Assembly (NCBI GenBank): GCA_027489335.1
Contig: JAIXZX010000012.1
Location: 124,001-188,000, forward strand
Direction: 5' to 3'
From: Caulobacteraceae bacterium
GTDB taxonomy: Bacteria > Pseudomonadota > Alphaproteobacteria > Caulobacterales > Caulobacteraceae
Length of the DNA stretch: 64,000 nt
Shown: one piece after another, positions 34,156 through 43,684 of the stretch
How positions within the stretch are numbered: the stretch's first letter is position 1
Layout of the letters: each line of letters opens with the position of its first letter
Program-made: the position numbers and the translations under genes
Notes under the pieces: model-generated
Databases searched by the model: none
Told to the model about the DNA's origin: nothing
The model's input: only the letters and a program-made list of their open reading frames with translations

Positions 34156-35051
34156 GCACCATTGAGGACGATGACGAGCGGGAGATCGAATCCTCCCGCG
34201 CCCCGCTGCTCGACCACCTGGTGGAGCTGCGCAAGCGGCTGATCGTCTGCATCGTCGGCTTCGGCGCGGGCTTCGCCCTCTGCTTCGCGTTTTCCGAGCC
34301 GATCTATATCTTCCTGCTGCACCCCTTCGAGGTGGCGGCGCGGCTTATGGCGGCTGAAAACGCCGGCGGCGGCCACGGTCCGTTCTCGATGATGTCGGCC
34401 ATGGCTGGCCTCAGCGAGGTCCCCGAAGGCGGGGAGGGGCTTCGGCTGGTGTTCACCGCGCCGCTGGAATTCTTCTTCACCAAGCTCAAGCTGGCGGCCT
34501 TCGGGGCGGTGATCGTCACCTTCCCGGTCCTGGCCTGGCAGGTCTACGCCTTCGTGGCGCCGGGGCTCTACAAGCGCGAACGAAGGGCCTTCCTGCCGTT
34601 CCTGGCCGCCGCGCCGGGGCTGTTCCTGCTGGGGGCGGCGCTCGTTTACTACATGATCCTGCCGTTCGTGCTGTGGTTCTCCCTGTCGCAGCAGATCGTC
34701 GGCGAGGCCGCGGTCACCGTCGAGCTCCTGCCCAAGGTCTCGGACTATCTGACCCTCGTCACCACCCTGCTGTTGGCCTTTGGCCTCTGCTTCCAGCTGC
34801 CGGTGGTGCTGACCCTGCTGGCGCTCACCGGCATCGTGAACGCCCAGATGCTGCGCACGGGGCGGCGTTACGCCATCCTCGGGGTCTTCATCGTGGCGGC
34901 CATCGTCACGCCGCCAGATCCGATCAGCCAGCTGTCCTTGGCCATCCCGATCATCCTGCTCTACGAGATTTCCATCTGGTGCGTGCGGCTGATGGAGCGC
35001 CGCCGCCAGCGGGACGATGAGGCCCAGGGCAAGGACGTCATTCCCGTCTAG
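34152..35051 (+). CDS. tatC: Sec-independent protein translocase subunit TatC
   Basis: 299 aa, GTG start overlapping tatB. It recognises twin-arginine signals. Six membrane segments are visible. Conserved features are the N-terminal PLLDHLVELRKRLIVC, EFFFTKLKLAAFGA, the FVAPGLYKRERRAFLPF loop and the last segments (RRYAILGVFIVAAIVTPPDP). It completes a tatABC operon. Likely substrates in this window include the exported PLP enzyme at 23373. Confidence 0.95.
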   Translation: MSTIEDDDEREIESSRAPLLDHLVELRKRLIVCIVGFGAGFALCFAFSEPIYIFLLHPFEVAARLMAAENAGGGHGPFSMMSAMAGLSEVPEGGEGLRLVFTAPLEFFFTKLKLAAFGAVIVTFPVLAWQVYAFVAPGLYKRERRAFLPFLAAAPGLFLLGAALVYYMILPFVLWFSLSQQIVGEAAVTVELLPKVSDYLTLVTTLLLAFGLCFQLPVVLTLLALTGIVNAQMLRTGRRYAILGVFIVAAIVTPPDPISQLSLAIPIILLYEISIWCVRLMERRRQRDDEAQGKDVIPV

Positions 35052-35159
35052 GCGAGATCAGGACCTTTCAGGTGTGATCAGCCCCGGCGCGGGGCTTGGC
35101 CCCATGGCCGACGCGCTCTAGAGAAGGCCGCTCAATCCCCAAAGACCGCCGGCGCGCCC

Positions 35160-36440
35160 ATGCACGACATCAAGGCCATTCGCGACAATCCCGACCTCTA
35201 TGAACAGGCCTGGAGCGCGAAGGGTCGGTCCGGAGTCGCGGCCCAGGCGCTGGAGCTCGACACGACCCTGCGGGCCGCCCAGACCGCCCTGCAGGAGGCC
35301 CAGAGCCGCCGCAATGATCTGTCCAAGCAGATCGGCCAGGCCAAGGGCCGCAAGGACGAGGCTGAAGCCTCGCGCCTGATGGCTGAGGTGGAGACCCTAA
35401 AGGGCGTACTGGAAAGCCAGGGCGCCGTGGAGCGCGACACGGGCGAGGCCCTTCGCGACCTGCTGGCCGGCCTGCCCAACCTGCCGGCCCCCGACGTGCC
35501 CCCCGGCGCCGACGAGAATGACAACCAGGAGGTCCGCCGCTGGGGCGAGCCCTTCGCCATCACCTCGCCCAAGGACCATGTGGATCTGGGCGAGACGCTC
35601 GGCCTGATGGACTTCGAGGCCGCCGCCCGCATGAGCGGCTCGCGTTTCGTGGTGCTGAAGGGCCAGCTCGCCCGGCTGGAGCGGGCGCTGGGCCAGTTCA
35701 TGCTCGACCTGCAGACCCGCGAGCACGGCTATCTGGAGGTTTCGCCGCCGTTGCTGGTGCGCGACGAGGCGGTGTTCGGCACCGGCCAGCTGCCAAAGTT
35801 CGCCGAGGACCTGTTCCACACCGAAGACGGCCGTTGGCTGATCCCCACCGCTGAGGTTTCCCTGACCAATCTGGTGCGCGATCAGATCACGCCTACCGAA
35901 GAGCTGCCCCTGCGGCTGACCGCGTTGACCCATTGTTTCCGGTCCGAGGCCGGGGCCTCGGGGCGCGACACCCGCGGCATGATCCGCCAGCACCAGTTCC
36001 AGAAGGTGGAGCTGGTCTCCATCACCACGCCCGACCAGTCGGACAAGGAGCACGAGCGGATGGTCGGCTGCGCCGAAGCCGTGCTGAAAGCGCTGGAGCT
36101 GCCCTTCCGCACCATGCTGCTCTGCTCGGGAGACATGGGCTTTTCGGCCCGCAAGACCTACGACCTGGAGGTCTGGATCCCGTCGGAGGGGCGCTACCGC
36201 GAGATCAGCTCCTGCTCCAACTGCGGCGACTTCCAGGGGCGGCGGATGAACGCCCGGACCAAGGCGGCCGGCGAAAAGGCGACCCGCATCGTCCACACCC
36301 TGAACGGCTCGGGGCTGGCGGTCGGCCGCACCCTGGTGGCGATCATCGAGAACTATCAGGATGAAAACGGCGCCATCGCCATTCCCCAGGCCCTGCACCC
36401 TTATATGGGCGGGCTGACCCGGATCGAGGCCGGCGCATGA
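35160..36440 (+). CDS. serS: Seryl-tRNA synthetase
   Basis: 426 aa. Class II aminoacyl-tRNA synthetase charging tRNA-Ser. The N-terminal long coiled-coil arm spans about residues 30-100. Catalytic motifs follow: motif 2 region [27 protein letters not shown] and motif 3 [16 protein letters not shown], with [16 protein letters not shown] typical of bacterial SerRS. The weak AGCCCC/GGGGCT hairpin at 35080-35096 after tatC may reduce read-through. Its stop overlaps the surE start. Confidence 0.96.
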   Translation: MHDIKAIRDNPDLYEQAWSAKGRSGVAAQALELDTTLRAAQTALQEAQSRRNDLSKQIGQAKGRKDEAEASRLMAEVETLKGVLESQGAVERDTGEALRDLLAGLPNLPAPDVPPGADENDNQEVRRWGEPFAITSPKDHVDLGETLGLMDFEAAARMSGSRFVVLKGQLARLERALGQFMLDLQTREHGYLEVSPPLLVRDEAVFGTGQLPKFAEDLFHTEDGRWLIPTAEVSLTNLVRDQITPTEELPLRLTALTHCFRSEAGASGRDTRGMIRQHQFQKVELVSITTPDQSDKEHERMVGCAEAVLKALELPFRTMLLCSGDMGFSARKTYDLEVWIPSEGRYREISSCSNCGDFQGRRMNARTKAAGEKATRIVHTLNGSGLAVGRTLVAIIENYQDENGAIAIPQALHPYMGGLTRIEAGA

Positions 36441-37213
36441 GACTGTTGCTGACCAACGACGACGGCATCCATGCCGAGGGTCTCGAAGCCCTGGAGCGGA
36501 TCGCCCGGCAGCTGTCGGACGACATCTGGATCGTGGCCCCGGAGTACGAGCAGTCCGGCGCCTCCCGGGCCCTGACCCTGTCGGAGCCGGTTCGCGTGCG
36601 GAAGCTGGATGACCGGCGCTTCGCCGTCAGCGGCACGCCCACCGACTGCGTGATGCTGGGCATGAGCGAGCTGATCAAGGGCGCGAAGCCCGACCTCGTC
36701 CTGTCCGGCGTCAATCGCGGCGCCAATATCGCCGAGGACGTGACCATGTCCGGCACGGTGGCCGGCGCCATCGAGGGCATGGCGATGGGCGTTCCGGCCA
36801 TCGCGCTGTCCCAGACAGGCGGACCCAAGCCCCATGAGCCCTTCTTCGAGGCCGCCGAGGTCTTCGCCCCGGGGATCATCAAGCGCCTGCTGGAGATCGG
36901 CTGGCCCAAGGACGTGGTCATGAACCTCAACTTCCCCAATCGGCCGATCAGCGAGATCACCGAGGTGGAAGTGACCCGCCAGGGCTTCCGCGACGTGCAG
37001 GTCCGCCATGCCGAGCGGCGCAGCGATCTGCGCGGCCGGGACTATTACTGGATGGGCTTCCGTCAGGAGCGGTCTCAGCCGGAGGAGGGGACCGACCTGC
37101 GGGCCATCTATGAGGGCAAGATCTCCGTCACGCCCCTGCACATCGACCTGACCCACGCCGAAACCGTCTTCAAGATGCGTGGGGTGCTGGGTGGCGCGCC
37201 TCCGAAGGCCTGA
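36437..37213 (+). CDS. surE: 5'/3'-nucleotidase SurE
   Basis: 258 aa. SurE removes phosphate from nucleotides and is linked to stress survival. The N-terminal metal site [16 protein letters not shown] is diagnostic, as are [31 protein letters not shown], and [26 protein letters not shown]. The overlap with serS (ATGA) and the 1-nt gap to pcm place it in the conserved surE-pcm-nlpD cluster. Confidence 0.95.
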   Translation: MRLLLTNDDGIHAEGLEALERIARQLSDDIWIVAPEYEQSGASRALTLSEPVRVRKLDDRRFAVSGTPTDCVMLGMSELIKGAKPDLVLSGVNRGANIAEDVTMSGTVAGAIEGMAMGVPAIALSQTGGPKPHEPFFEAAEVFAPGIIKRLLEIGWPKDVVMNLNFPNRPISEITEVEVTRQGFRDVQVRHAERRSDLRGRDYYWMGFRQERSQPEEGTDLRAIYEGKISVTPLHIDLTHAETVFKMRGVLGGAPPKA

Positions 37214-37214
37214 C

Positions 37215-37874
37215 ATGGCGCAGGATCCCGACGACAGCCCCGAGACCCGCCTGGCCCGCCTGGTGCTGGCCCTGCGTTCACAGGGCGTCAGCGATCCCAA
37301 GGTGTTGCAGGCGCTCGAAGCCACCCCGCGGCAGATGTTCACCCCGGACCTGTTCCAGGAGCGGGCCTTCGAGGACTCGGCCCTGCCCATCGCCTGCGGC
37401 CAGACCATCAGCCAGCCCTTCATCGTCGGCCTGATGACCCAGGCGCTGAAGATCGAGCCCCGGGCTCGGGTGCTGGAGATCGGCACGGGGTCGGGCTACC
37501 AGACGGCGATCCTCTCGCGGCTGGCCCGGCTGGTCTATACGGTGGAGCGCTACCGCACCCTGCTGGCCGAGGCTGAGTCGCGGTTCAAGGCGCTTGGCCT
37601 GACCAATGTGATCACCCGGTTCGGCGACGGGGGCCTCGGATGGCCTGAACAGGCGCCCTTCGACCGCATTATGGTCACAGCCGCAGCCCCAGATGAGCCT
37701 GCGGCCCTGTTGGCCCAGCTCAAGCCCAACGGCATTCTGGTCGCGCCCATTGGGCGTGGCCCTGTCCAGATCCTGAGACGCTATTGCGGCGATGGAAAGG
37801 GCGGCTTCGTCGTGGAGGATCTGGGCGAGGTTCGCTTTGTGCCCCTGCTTGACGGCGTCGCCCGGGAACTCTGA
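37215..37874 (+). CDS. pcm: Protein-L-isoaspartate O-methyltransferase
   Basis: 219 aa. It repairs isoaspartyl residues in damaged proteins using S-adenosylmethionine. The substrate motif PIACGQTISQPFIVGLMTQAL is followed by the SAM-binding VLEIGTGSGYQTAILSRLA, and the VTAAAP and RGPVQILRR segments. The ATG at 37215 is chosen because the longer frame would overlap surE; two nucleotides follow the surE stop. An NlpD-like gene follows, as in many bacteria. Confidence 0.93.
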   Translation: MAQDPDDSPETRLARLVLALRSQGVSDPKVLQALEATPRQMFTPDLFQERAFEDSALPIACGQTISQPFIVGLMTQALKIEPRARVLEIGTGSGYQTAILSRLARLVYTVERYRTLLAEAESRFKALGLTNVITRFGDGGLGWPEQAPFDRIMVTAAAPDEPAALLAQLKPNGILVAPIGRGPVQILRRYCGDGKGGFVVEDLGEVRFVPLLDGVAREL

Positions 37875-37919
37875 GCGACGCGCTTTTGCGCCTGTTGTGG
37901 GAGGGTCCGGGTGTCGGCC

Positions 37920-37934
37920 TTAACCCACCGTTAA
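37920..37934 (+). promoter_or_regulatory. Perfect CtrA-type site TTAA-N7-TTAA
   Basis: TTAACCCACCGTTAA matches the CtrA consensus TTAA-N7-TTAAC exactly, with C following at 37935. It is 44 bp before the NlpD-like start, so it could lie near its promoter. CtrA is the master cell-cycle regulator of Caulobacter and relatives. Confidence 0.7.
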
Positions 37935-37978
37935 CCTCAAGACCCCGACTGAGTCAGAACCTGTCCCATGGAGCGGCC

Positions 37979-39283
37979 ATGACGCACTTCCTTTCCCGTA
38001 CGGCTCTGGTCCTGCTTGCCGGCAGCGTGCTTTCGGCCTGTACCACCTATCAGAGCGAGGGGGTCGAGCAGGTTCGGCCCAACTTCCCGGTTCGCCAGGG
38101 CCCCGACCAGCAGGGGGCGCCGCCGGCGACCCAGCCGCCTGGCGAAACGACTCCGCCGCCCAGCGCCCGGCCCACCAGCCCGATCGAATCGCGGCCGCTG
38201 GATCCCTTGCCCCAGGCCCAGCCACGCCCCGGCGATTCCTATCCTCCGCCGCCCCCGCCGCCGCCGCCTCCGGCGCAGGAATACGAGACCATCACCCGCA
38301 CCACGGCCACGGGCCAGGTGGTGGACGCCGATGGTCCGCCGCAGAGCTACACGGTGGCGGCCGGCGATACGGTCTATGGGATCGCCCGTAAGCTCTCCAC
38401 CACCCGCGACCAGCTGGCCGCCGACAACAATCTGAGCGCGCCCAACTATGTGATCCAGCCAGGTCAGGTGCTGAAGGGCCCATCCAGTAAGACCAAGGCC
38501 TATGTGGTGGCCAGCGGCGACACCCTGTTCGCCATCGCCCGGCGGTTCAGCGTCAACGGACTGGCCATCGCCGACGCCAATGACATGGAACTGAACGACG
38601 TGATCCGTCCGGGCCAGCGGCTGCTGCTGCCCGACGGCTTCCGCGACACCGGACCGGTCACGAGCACCGTTCGGGTGCCGGTGACCCGGTCGGCCCCTGC
38701 GGCTCCGGCCCCAAGCGCCCCGGCCCCGGCCGCTCCGCCTGTGACGACCCCGCCGCCGGCCGCCCGGCCGCCAGCGCCCGCGCCGGCGCCAGCGCCAGCG
38801 CCGCGACCGACGCCGGCTCCCGCTCAGCCGGCTCCGATCATCCCCAGCACCCGCACGCCGGCCGACGCCCAAGTGGCTCAGCTCGGTCGTGGCCGTTTCA
38901 TCTGGCCGCTACGGGGGGACATGCTGTCGACCTTCGGTCCGAAGGGCACAGGTCAGCGCAATGACGGCGTCAATATCCGCGCGCGGTCGGGCGAGACCGT
39001 CCGGGCCGCCGCGGCCGGTGACGTGGTCTATGCCGGCGACCAGGTTCCGGGGTTCGGCAATCTGGTGCTGATCAAGCACGCCGATGGCTGGGTCACGGCC
39101 TATGGCCACTTGGCCCGCATCGACGTGAAGATGCAGGACAAGATCACCCAGGGTCAGCAGATCGGCCAGGCCGGCGCCACGGGCGAGGTGGGCGAGCCAC
39201 AGCTGCACTTCGAGGTCCGGTTTGCGCCAACGCCGCAGGACCGCGCCCGGCCCATCGATCCGATGCTGGTCCTGCCGCAGTAA
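37979..39283 (+). CDS. LysM/LytM lipoprotein, NlpD-like amidase activator
   Basis: 434 aa. A lipoprotein signal ends in lipobox LSAC with Cys at 21. After a Pro-rich segment come two LysM domains (about 123-167 and 174-218), a Pro/Ala-rich linker, and a C-terminal LytM/M23 domain (about 326-414). That domain lacks active residues: the first zinc-ligand His is Asn 328, the Asp is Asn 332, and the HxH pair reads QLH (408-410). It is therefore probably an inactive activator of cell-wall amidases, like E. coli NlpD. It follows pcm, as in the surE-pcm-nlpD cluster, and has its own CtrA site. Likely acts in division. Confidence 0.88.
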   Translation: MTHFLSRTALVLLAGSVLSACTTYQSEGVEQVRPNFPVRQGPDQQGAPPATQPPGETTPPPSARPTSPIESRPLDPLPQAQPRPGDSYPPPPPPPPPPAQEYETITRTTATGQVVDADGPPQSYTVAAGDTVYGIARKLSTTRDQLAADNNLSAPNYVIQPGQVLKGPSSKTKAYVVASGDTLFAIARRFSVNGLAIADANDMELNDVIRPGQRLLLPDGFRDTGPVTSTVRVPVTRSAPAAPAPSAPAPAAPPVTTPPPAARPPAPAPAPAPAPRPTPAPAQPAPIIPSTRTPADAQVAQLGRGRFIWPLRGDMLSTFGPKGTGQRNDGVNIRARSGETVRAAAAGDVVYAGDQVPGFGNLVLIKHADGWVTAYGHLARIDVKMQDKITQGQQIGQAGATGEVGEPQLHFEVRFAPTPQDRARPIDPMLVLPQ

Positions 39284-39294
39284 GACCGTCGAGC

Positions 39295-39330
39295 AGAGCC
39301 TGTCCCCGTTACGTCAGAGGGGCAGGCTCT
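39295..39330. terminator. Bidirectional terminator between convergent genes
   Basis: AGAGCCTGTCCCC (39295-39307) pairs with GGGGCAGGCTCT (39319-39330) apart from one bulged T; the loop is 11 nt. It lies after the NlpD-like gene and overlaps the 3' end of the convergent ATPase gene. Confidence 0.6.
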
Positions 39331-40153
39331 TGCCCTGCGCGCCGGCCAGGTCGCGGATGAACTGCCAGGCCACCCGGCCCGATCGCGCCCCGCGCAGCTG
39401 CGCCCATTGCAGGGCGTGGCGGTCCAGGTCCGGGTCGCTCAAGCCATGGCGCTCGGCATAGGCGCGCACGGCCTGCAAATAGGTGGGCTGGTCCATGGGC
39501 GGGAAGCCGATCCACAGGCCGAACCGGTCCGATACGCTGACCTCTTCCTCGGCGTCCTCGGCCGTGGCGATCAGGCCACGGTCTTCCTGGTGGCCCCGGG
39601 GCATCAGGTGACGACGGTTTGAGGTGGCCACGAACAGCACATTGGCCGGCGGCCCGGACACGCCGCCCTCCAGGGCTGACTTCAGAGCCTTGGCGGCCGC
39701 AGCCCCGTCTTCGAACGACAGATCATCGCACAGGACCACGAAGCGCTCCGCTCGATCTCGCAGGGCGTCGAACAGGCCGGGCAGGGCGGTGACCTGGTCA
39801 CGGTCCACCTCAATCAGCTTCAGATCGGCATGATCGGCGGCGGCGGCCATGAAGGCGGCCTTGGCGATGGAGCTCTTGCCGGTGCCGCGCACGCCCCACA
39901 GCAAGACGTGGTTGGCGGGAAGGCCCTTTGCGAAGCGCTGGAGGTTTTCCAGGAACCTCGCCTTCTGTCGCTCGATGCCCACCAGGGCGTCCAGGCTCAA
40001 GGGATAGTCTGGCGCCGGAAGGAAACCGCCGGTCTCCGGATCATGGCGGAAGAGGCGGGCGGCCGAGAAATCGGGGAGGGGCCGGGCTTGCGGCGCCAGC
40101 CTTTCCAGAGCTTCAGCGATGCGGACGAGGAGCGGGCGCAGGTCTTGATCCAT
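39314..40153 (-). CDS. DUF815 family AAA+-like ATPase
   Basis: 279 aa. A P-loop ATPase with Walker A GVRGTGKSS (Lys 93), preceded by the family signature PLSLDALVGIERQKARFLENLQRF. Walker B-like VVLCDDLSF and the sensor region VLFVATSNRRHLMPR follow. This is DUF815, related to AAA+ ATPases such as DnaA/RuvB-like modules, of unknown function and widespread in Gram-negatives. The ATG at 40153 is chosen; the open frame extends upstream over the promoter region without conserved features. It converges on the NlpD-like gene. Confidence 0.85.
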   Translation of the reverse strand: MDQDLRPLLVRIAEALERLAPQARPLPDFSAARLFRHDPETGGFLPAPDYPLSLDALVGIERQKARFLENLQRFAKGLPANHVLLWGVRGTGKSSIAKAAFMAAAADHADLKLIEVDRDQVTALPGLFDALRDRAERFVVLCDDLSFEDGAAAAKALKSALEGGVSGPPANVLFVATSNRRHLMPRGHQEDRGLIATAEDAEEEVSVSDRFGLWIGFPPMDQPTYLQAVRAYAERHGLSDPDLDRHALQWAQLRGARSGRVAWQFIRDLAGAQGKSLPL

Positions 40154-40268
40154 GGATTGGCTGCTTAGCCTCCGGGCTCGCATTGCAAAAGGGGGCGCCA
40201 GCGCATAGCTTCCGCCGACCTGAGAGAGGGGCCGACGCACCGGTCCTTGCCCTACTGCCGGAGAGGCC

Positions 40269-40619
40269 ATGTTCGCCACCCCCGCCTACGCCCAGACCGC
40301 CGGCGCCGCCGCCGCGGCGGGCCCGATGGATATGATCCTTCAGTTCCTGCCGCTCATCCTGCTGGTGGTGCTGTTCTACTTCCTGATGATCCGTCCGCAG
40401 CAGCGCCGGATGAAGGCGCACCAGCAGATGGTCGCCGATCTGAAGCGCGGCGACTCCGTCGTCCTGTCCAGCGGCCTGCTGGGCAAGGTGGTGCGGGTCG
40501 AGGACAAGGAAGTCGGCCTTGAAATCGCCACCGGCGTGACCGTTAAGGTCGTCCGGACCATGATCGCTGAGGTCCGGGTCCGCGGTGAGCCGGCGCCTGC
40601 CAACGATTCCAAGTCCTGA
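40269..40619 (+). CDS. yajC: Preprotein translocase subunit YajC
   Basis: 116 aa. A small membrane subunit of the SecDF-YajC complex. The N-terminus has APAYAQTAGAAAAAGPMDM, then one membrane segment (FLPLILLVVLFYFLMIRPQQRR) with the PQQRRMK motif, and a soluble domain with GDSVVLSSGLLGKVVRVEDKEV. secD follows 35 bp later in the usual order. Confidence 0.94.
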   Translation: MFATPAYAQTAGAAAAAGPMDMILQFLPLILLVVLFYFLMIRPQQRRMKAHQQMVADLKRGDSVVLSSGLLGKVVRVEDKEVGLEIATGVTVKVVRTMIAEVRVRGEPAPANDSKS

Positions 40620-40654
40620 TTGATCCTGCGCTAATATAAGGGCGGTCTCGCCTC

Positions 40655-42259
40655 ATGATGACCCTGTCGCGCTGGAAGATTATCGCCGTCGTTCTGGCGG
40701 CGATTTTCGGCGTTCTGTTCTCCGTGCCCAACATGCTGTCGCAGCAGACCCTGGAATCCATGCCAGGCTTCTTCCCGCGGCAGCAGCTGAACCTGGGTCT
40801 CGACCTCCAGGGCGGCTCCCACCTCCTGCTGGAGGTGGACACCGAGGCCCTGCGCGCCGAGCGACTGGTCAATACGCTGGAAGACACCCGCGTGACCCTC
40901 AATGGCGAGGGGATCGCCTTCTCCGAACTGCGCCAGCAGGGCGGCGAAATCACCCTGAGGACCACCGATCCCGCGCAGCGCGACGCCGCCGTCCAGGTCC
41001 TGCGCAACACCCTGGGCGTGGTGCTGGCCGGCACGACCGGCGGTCGGGACATCACGGTGCGCAACGAGGGCGAGGCCGGCATCCGGATCGCCTTCGTCGA
41101 GGACGCCATGAACGCTGAGGCGGCCAAGGCCGTCGAGCAGTCCATCGAAATCATCCGCCGCCGAATCGACGAACTGGGCACTCGCGAGCCCACCATCATT
41201 CGCCAGGGCGTCGACCGGATCGTCGTCCAGGCGCCCGGCGAGAGCGATCCTGAGCGGCTGAAGAATGTCATCGGACAGACCGCCAAGCTGACCTTCCAGA
41301 TGGTCGATGAAGGCGCCGACATGGCCGCCGCCGCCGAGGGCCGCGCGCCGCCTGGGTCGGAGGTGCTGCCCAGCGAGGATGGCCTGACGCCCTTCATCGT
41401 CGTTCGCCGCCGGGCCCTGGTCTCCGGCGAGATGCTCACCGACGCCAGTCAGGGCTTCGACGCCCAGACCGGCGAGGCGGTGGTCAATTTCCGCTTTAAC
41501 AGCATCGGCGCCCGTCGCTTCGGCGAGGCGACCGCCGAGAACATCGGCCAGCGCTTCGCCATCGTCCTGGACGGCAAGGTGATCTCCGCGCCGGTGATCC
41601 GTAGCGCCATCACCGGCGGCAACGGCCAGATCAGCGGCAGCTTCACGCCTGAAAGCGCCAATGACCTGGCGGTCCTGCTTCGGGCCGGCGCCCTTCCGGC
41701 TCCGCTGACCGTTGAGGAACAACGGACCGTGGGCGCCGAACTCGGCGCTGACGCCGTGCGCGCGGGCCAGATTTCCACCGGCATCGCCTTTGTCACCATC
41801 CTGGTCTTCATGGTGCTGGCCTATGGCGGGCTGTTCGGCGGCATTTCCGTGGTCGCCCTGCTGGTCAACGCCCTGCTGATCTTCGCCATCATGTCGCTGA
41901 CCCAGGCGACCCTGACCCTGCCGGGCATTGCGGGCCTGATCCTGACCCTCGCCGTAGCGGTTGACGCCAACGTGCTGATCTATGAGCGGATGCGCGACGA
42001 GATCAGGGCCGGGCGAACGGCCATAGCGGCGATGGACGCCGGCTTCTCCAAAGCGATGAGCAGCATCATCGACGCCAACGTCACCACAATCCTGGCCGCC
42101 CTGATCATGTTCCAGTTCGGCTCGGGCCCGGTCCGCGGCTTCGCCTGGACACTGTCGATCGGCGTCCTCACCTCGGTCTTCACCGCGGTGCTTGTGACCC
42201 AGGTGCTTCTCGCCCTGTGGTTCCGAGCGGCCCGGCCCAAGACCCTGCCGATCGTTTGA
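40655..42259 (+). CDS. secD: Protein translocase subunit SecD
   Basis: 534 aa. SecD uses the proton gradient to help pull proteins through SecYEG. The N-terminal membrane segment is followed by LNLGLDLQGGSHLLLEVD, the large periplasmic P1 domain (to about 350), and five C-terminal membrane segments with AVAVDANVLIYERMRDEIRAG. AT-rich GCGCTAATATAAG just before the start may be a local -10 element. SecF follows with a 11-bp gap. Confidence 0.95.
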   Translation: MMTLSRWKIIAVVLAAIFGVLFSVPNMLSQQTLESMPGFFPRQQLNLGLDLQGGSHLLLEVDTEALRAERLVNTLEDTRVTLNGEGIAFSELRQQGGEITLRTTDPAQRDAAVQVLRNTLGVVLAGTTGGRDITVRNEGEAGIRIAFVEDAMNAEAAKAVEQSIEIIRRRIDELGTREPTIIRQGVDRIVVQAPGESDPERLKNVIGQTAKLTFQMVDEGADMAAAAEGRAPPGSEVLPSEDGLTPFIVVRRRALVSGEMLTDASQGFDAQTGEAVVNFRFNSIGARRFGEATAENIGQRFAIVLDGKVISAPVIRSAITGGNGQISGSFTPESANDLAVLLRAGALPAPLTVEEQRTVGAELGADAVRAGQISTGIAFVTILVFMVLAYGGLFGGISVVALLVNALLIFAIMSLTQATLTLPGIAGLILTLAVAVDANVLIYERMRDEIRAGRTAIAAMDAGFSKAMSSIIDANVTTILAALIMFQFGSGPVRGFAWTLSIGVLTSVFTAVLVTQVLLALWFRAARPKTLPIV

Positions 42260-42270
42260 GGTTGCGAACC

Positions 42271-43224
42271 ATGTGGCCCCTGATCAAGATTCTGCCCGTC
42301 AAGACCAACTTCCGGTTCGTGGCCTTCGCCAAGTATGCCGGCGTCGCCTCCGTGCTGGCGGCCGTGGCGTCCTTGTTTCTCGCCCTCTATCCGCTGACCC
42401 CGCCCTGCGGCGGCCTGAACTGCGGCATCGACTTCACCGGCGGCACCCTGCTGGAAATCTCCACGGCGCCCAAGGCGGTGGACCTGGCCGCGGTGCGCAG
42501 CGAACTGGGCGATATGGACCTGGGCGATGTCCAGGTTCAGGCCTTCGGTGCGCCCACCTCGGCCCTGGTTCGCTTCCAGACGCCCGAGGGTGAGAGCTCC
42601 GAACAGGCCATCGCCGAGGTGAAAACCGCCCTGAGCGGAGCCCTGGGCGAGGTGGTGTTCGCCAAGACCGAGGTGGTCGGCCCGAAGGTGTCGGGCGAGC
42701 TTTTCCAGAGCGGCCTGCTGGCGCTTGGCGTCGCGATCGGCCTGATGATGCTCTACATCTGGTTCCGGTTCGAACTTCAGTTCGGGATCGGCGCGGTGGT
42801 GGGCTTGTTCCACGACGTTATCCTGGCGTTCGGCTTCATCGCCCTGTTCGACCTCGAATTCTCGCTGACCACCATTGCGGCGATCCTGACCATTATCGGC
42901 TACTCGATGAATGACACGGTCGTGGTGTTCGACCGCCTGCGTGAGAACCTGCGGAAGTTCAAGAAGATGCCGCTCGCCGAGGTCATCGACCTGACCATCA
43001 ACGAGACCCTGTCGCGCACCGTCATCACCGGCCTGACCGCCATCCTGGCCTTGACCGGCCTGGCCCTGTTCGGCGGCCCGACCCTGTTCGCCTTCTCGGT
43101 GATCATGATCTTCGGCGTGGTCATCGGCACCTATTCCTCCATCTATGTGGCGGCTCCGGTGATCCTGCTGTGGGGCGTCAAGCGGGGCGACGAAGAGGCC
43201 GAACCCCTGCCGGTGCGCGCCTAG
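42271..43224 (+). CDS. secF: Protein translocase subunit SecF
   Basis: 317 aa. Partner of SecD. Six membrane segments; the first is followed by GIDFTGGTLLEI, the SecF hallmark. The later GYSMNDTVVVFDRLRENLR and NETLSRTVITGLTAILAL are equally diagnostic. GAGG precedes the ATG at 42271 and sets the start; an upstream in-frame ATG would overlap secD heavily. Confidence 0.95.
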   Translation: MWPLIKILPVKTNFRFVAFAKYAGVASVLAAVASLFLALYPLTPPCGGLNCGIDFTGGTLLEISTAPKAVDLAAVRSELGDMDLGDVQVQAFGAPTSALVRFQTPEGESSEQAIAEVKTALSGALGEVVFAKTEVVGPKVSGELFQSGLLALGVAIGLMMLYIWFRFELQFGIGAVVGLFHDVILAFGFIALFDLEFSLTTIAAILTIIGYSMNDTVVVFDRLRENLRKFKKMPLAEVIDLTINETLSRTVITGLTAILALTGLALFGGPTLFAFSVIMIFGVVIGTYSSIYVAAPVILLWGVKRGDEEAEPLPVRA

Positions 43225-43228
43225 ACAC

Positions 43229-43588
43229 GTGGCGCGAAACGCACCCAGCCTGGACAGCTTCGGTCCCGGGGGCTTCCGGGTGTCTGGCGTCTGGCGACCG
43301 GGCTCGCTGCTGATCGTCTCCGACGTGGCCGCGCCTTGGCCGGTGACCCGGCTGGATGAGGCCACGCCTGACTCTCTCTATCCGGTGTTCGCCGCAGGCG
43401 CGCGGGAGGTGGAGTTCCTGCTTCTGGGGACAGGTGGGGTCAACAGCCTGCCGCCAAGACCCTTGCGGGACCTGCTCCAGAAGGGCGGCATCGGTCTGGA
43501 GTACATGGACACCGCCGCAGCCTCGCGCATGTACAATGTCCTGACCGCCCAGGGGCGCAGACTTGCGTGTGCGCTCATCGCCGTGTGA
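43229..43588 (+). CDS. Mth938-like domain protein (DUF498)
   Basis: 119 aa, GTG start four bases after secF. The sequence has the Mth938 fold pattern: LDSFGPGGFRVSGVWRPGSLLIV, then LLLGTGGVNSLPPRPLRDLL and GLEYMDTAAASRMYNVLTAQGRRLACALI. Relatives sit next to secDF in many alphaproteobacteria and one is the mammalian AAMDC/NDUFAF3-type protein. No enzymatic motif is known. Likely cotranscribed with secDF and the function is unproven. Confidence 0.85.
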   Translation: MARNAPSLDSFGPGGFRVSGVWRPGSLLIVSDVAAPWPVTRLDEATPDSLYPVFAAGAREVEFLLLGTGGVNSLPPRPLRDLLQKGGIGLEYMDTAAASRMYNVLTAQGRRLACALIAV

Positions 43589-43684
43589 GCTAGGCCAAGG
43601 CTCAGCTGCGCCGCGGGGCTTCAAGCCGACTTGCGCCCCATCGAGCGCGGCTATAGGCCAGGAACCAGAAACGGGGAAAACGCA

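Noticed and set aside
37979..39283. Active M23 endopeptidase call for the LysM/LytM protein
   Set aside because: Two zinc ligands and the catalytic His of the HxH pair are replaced.
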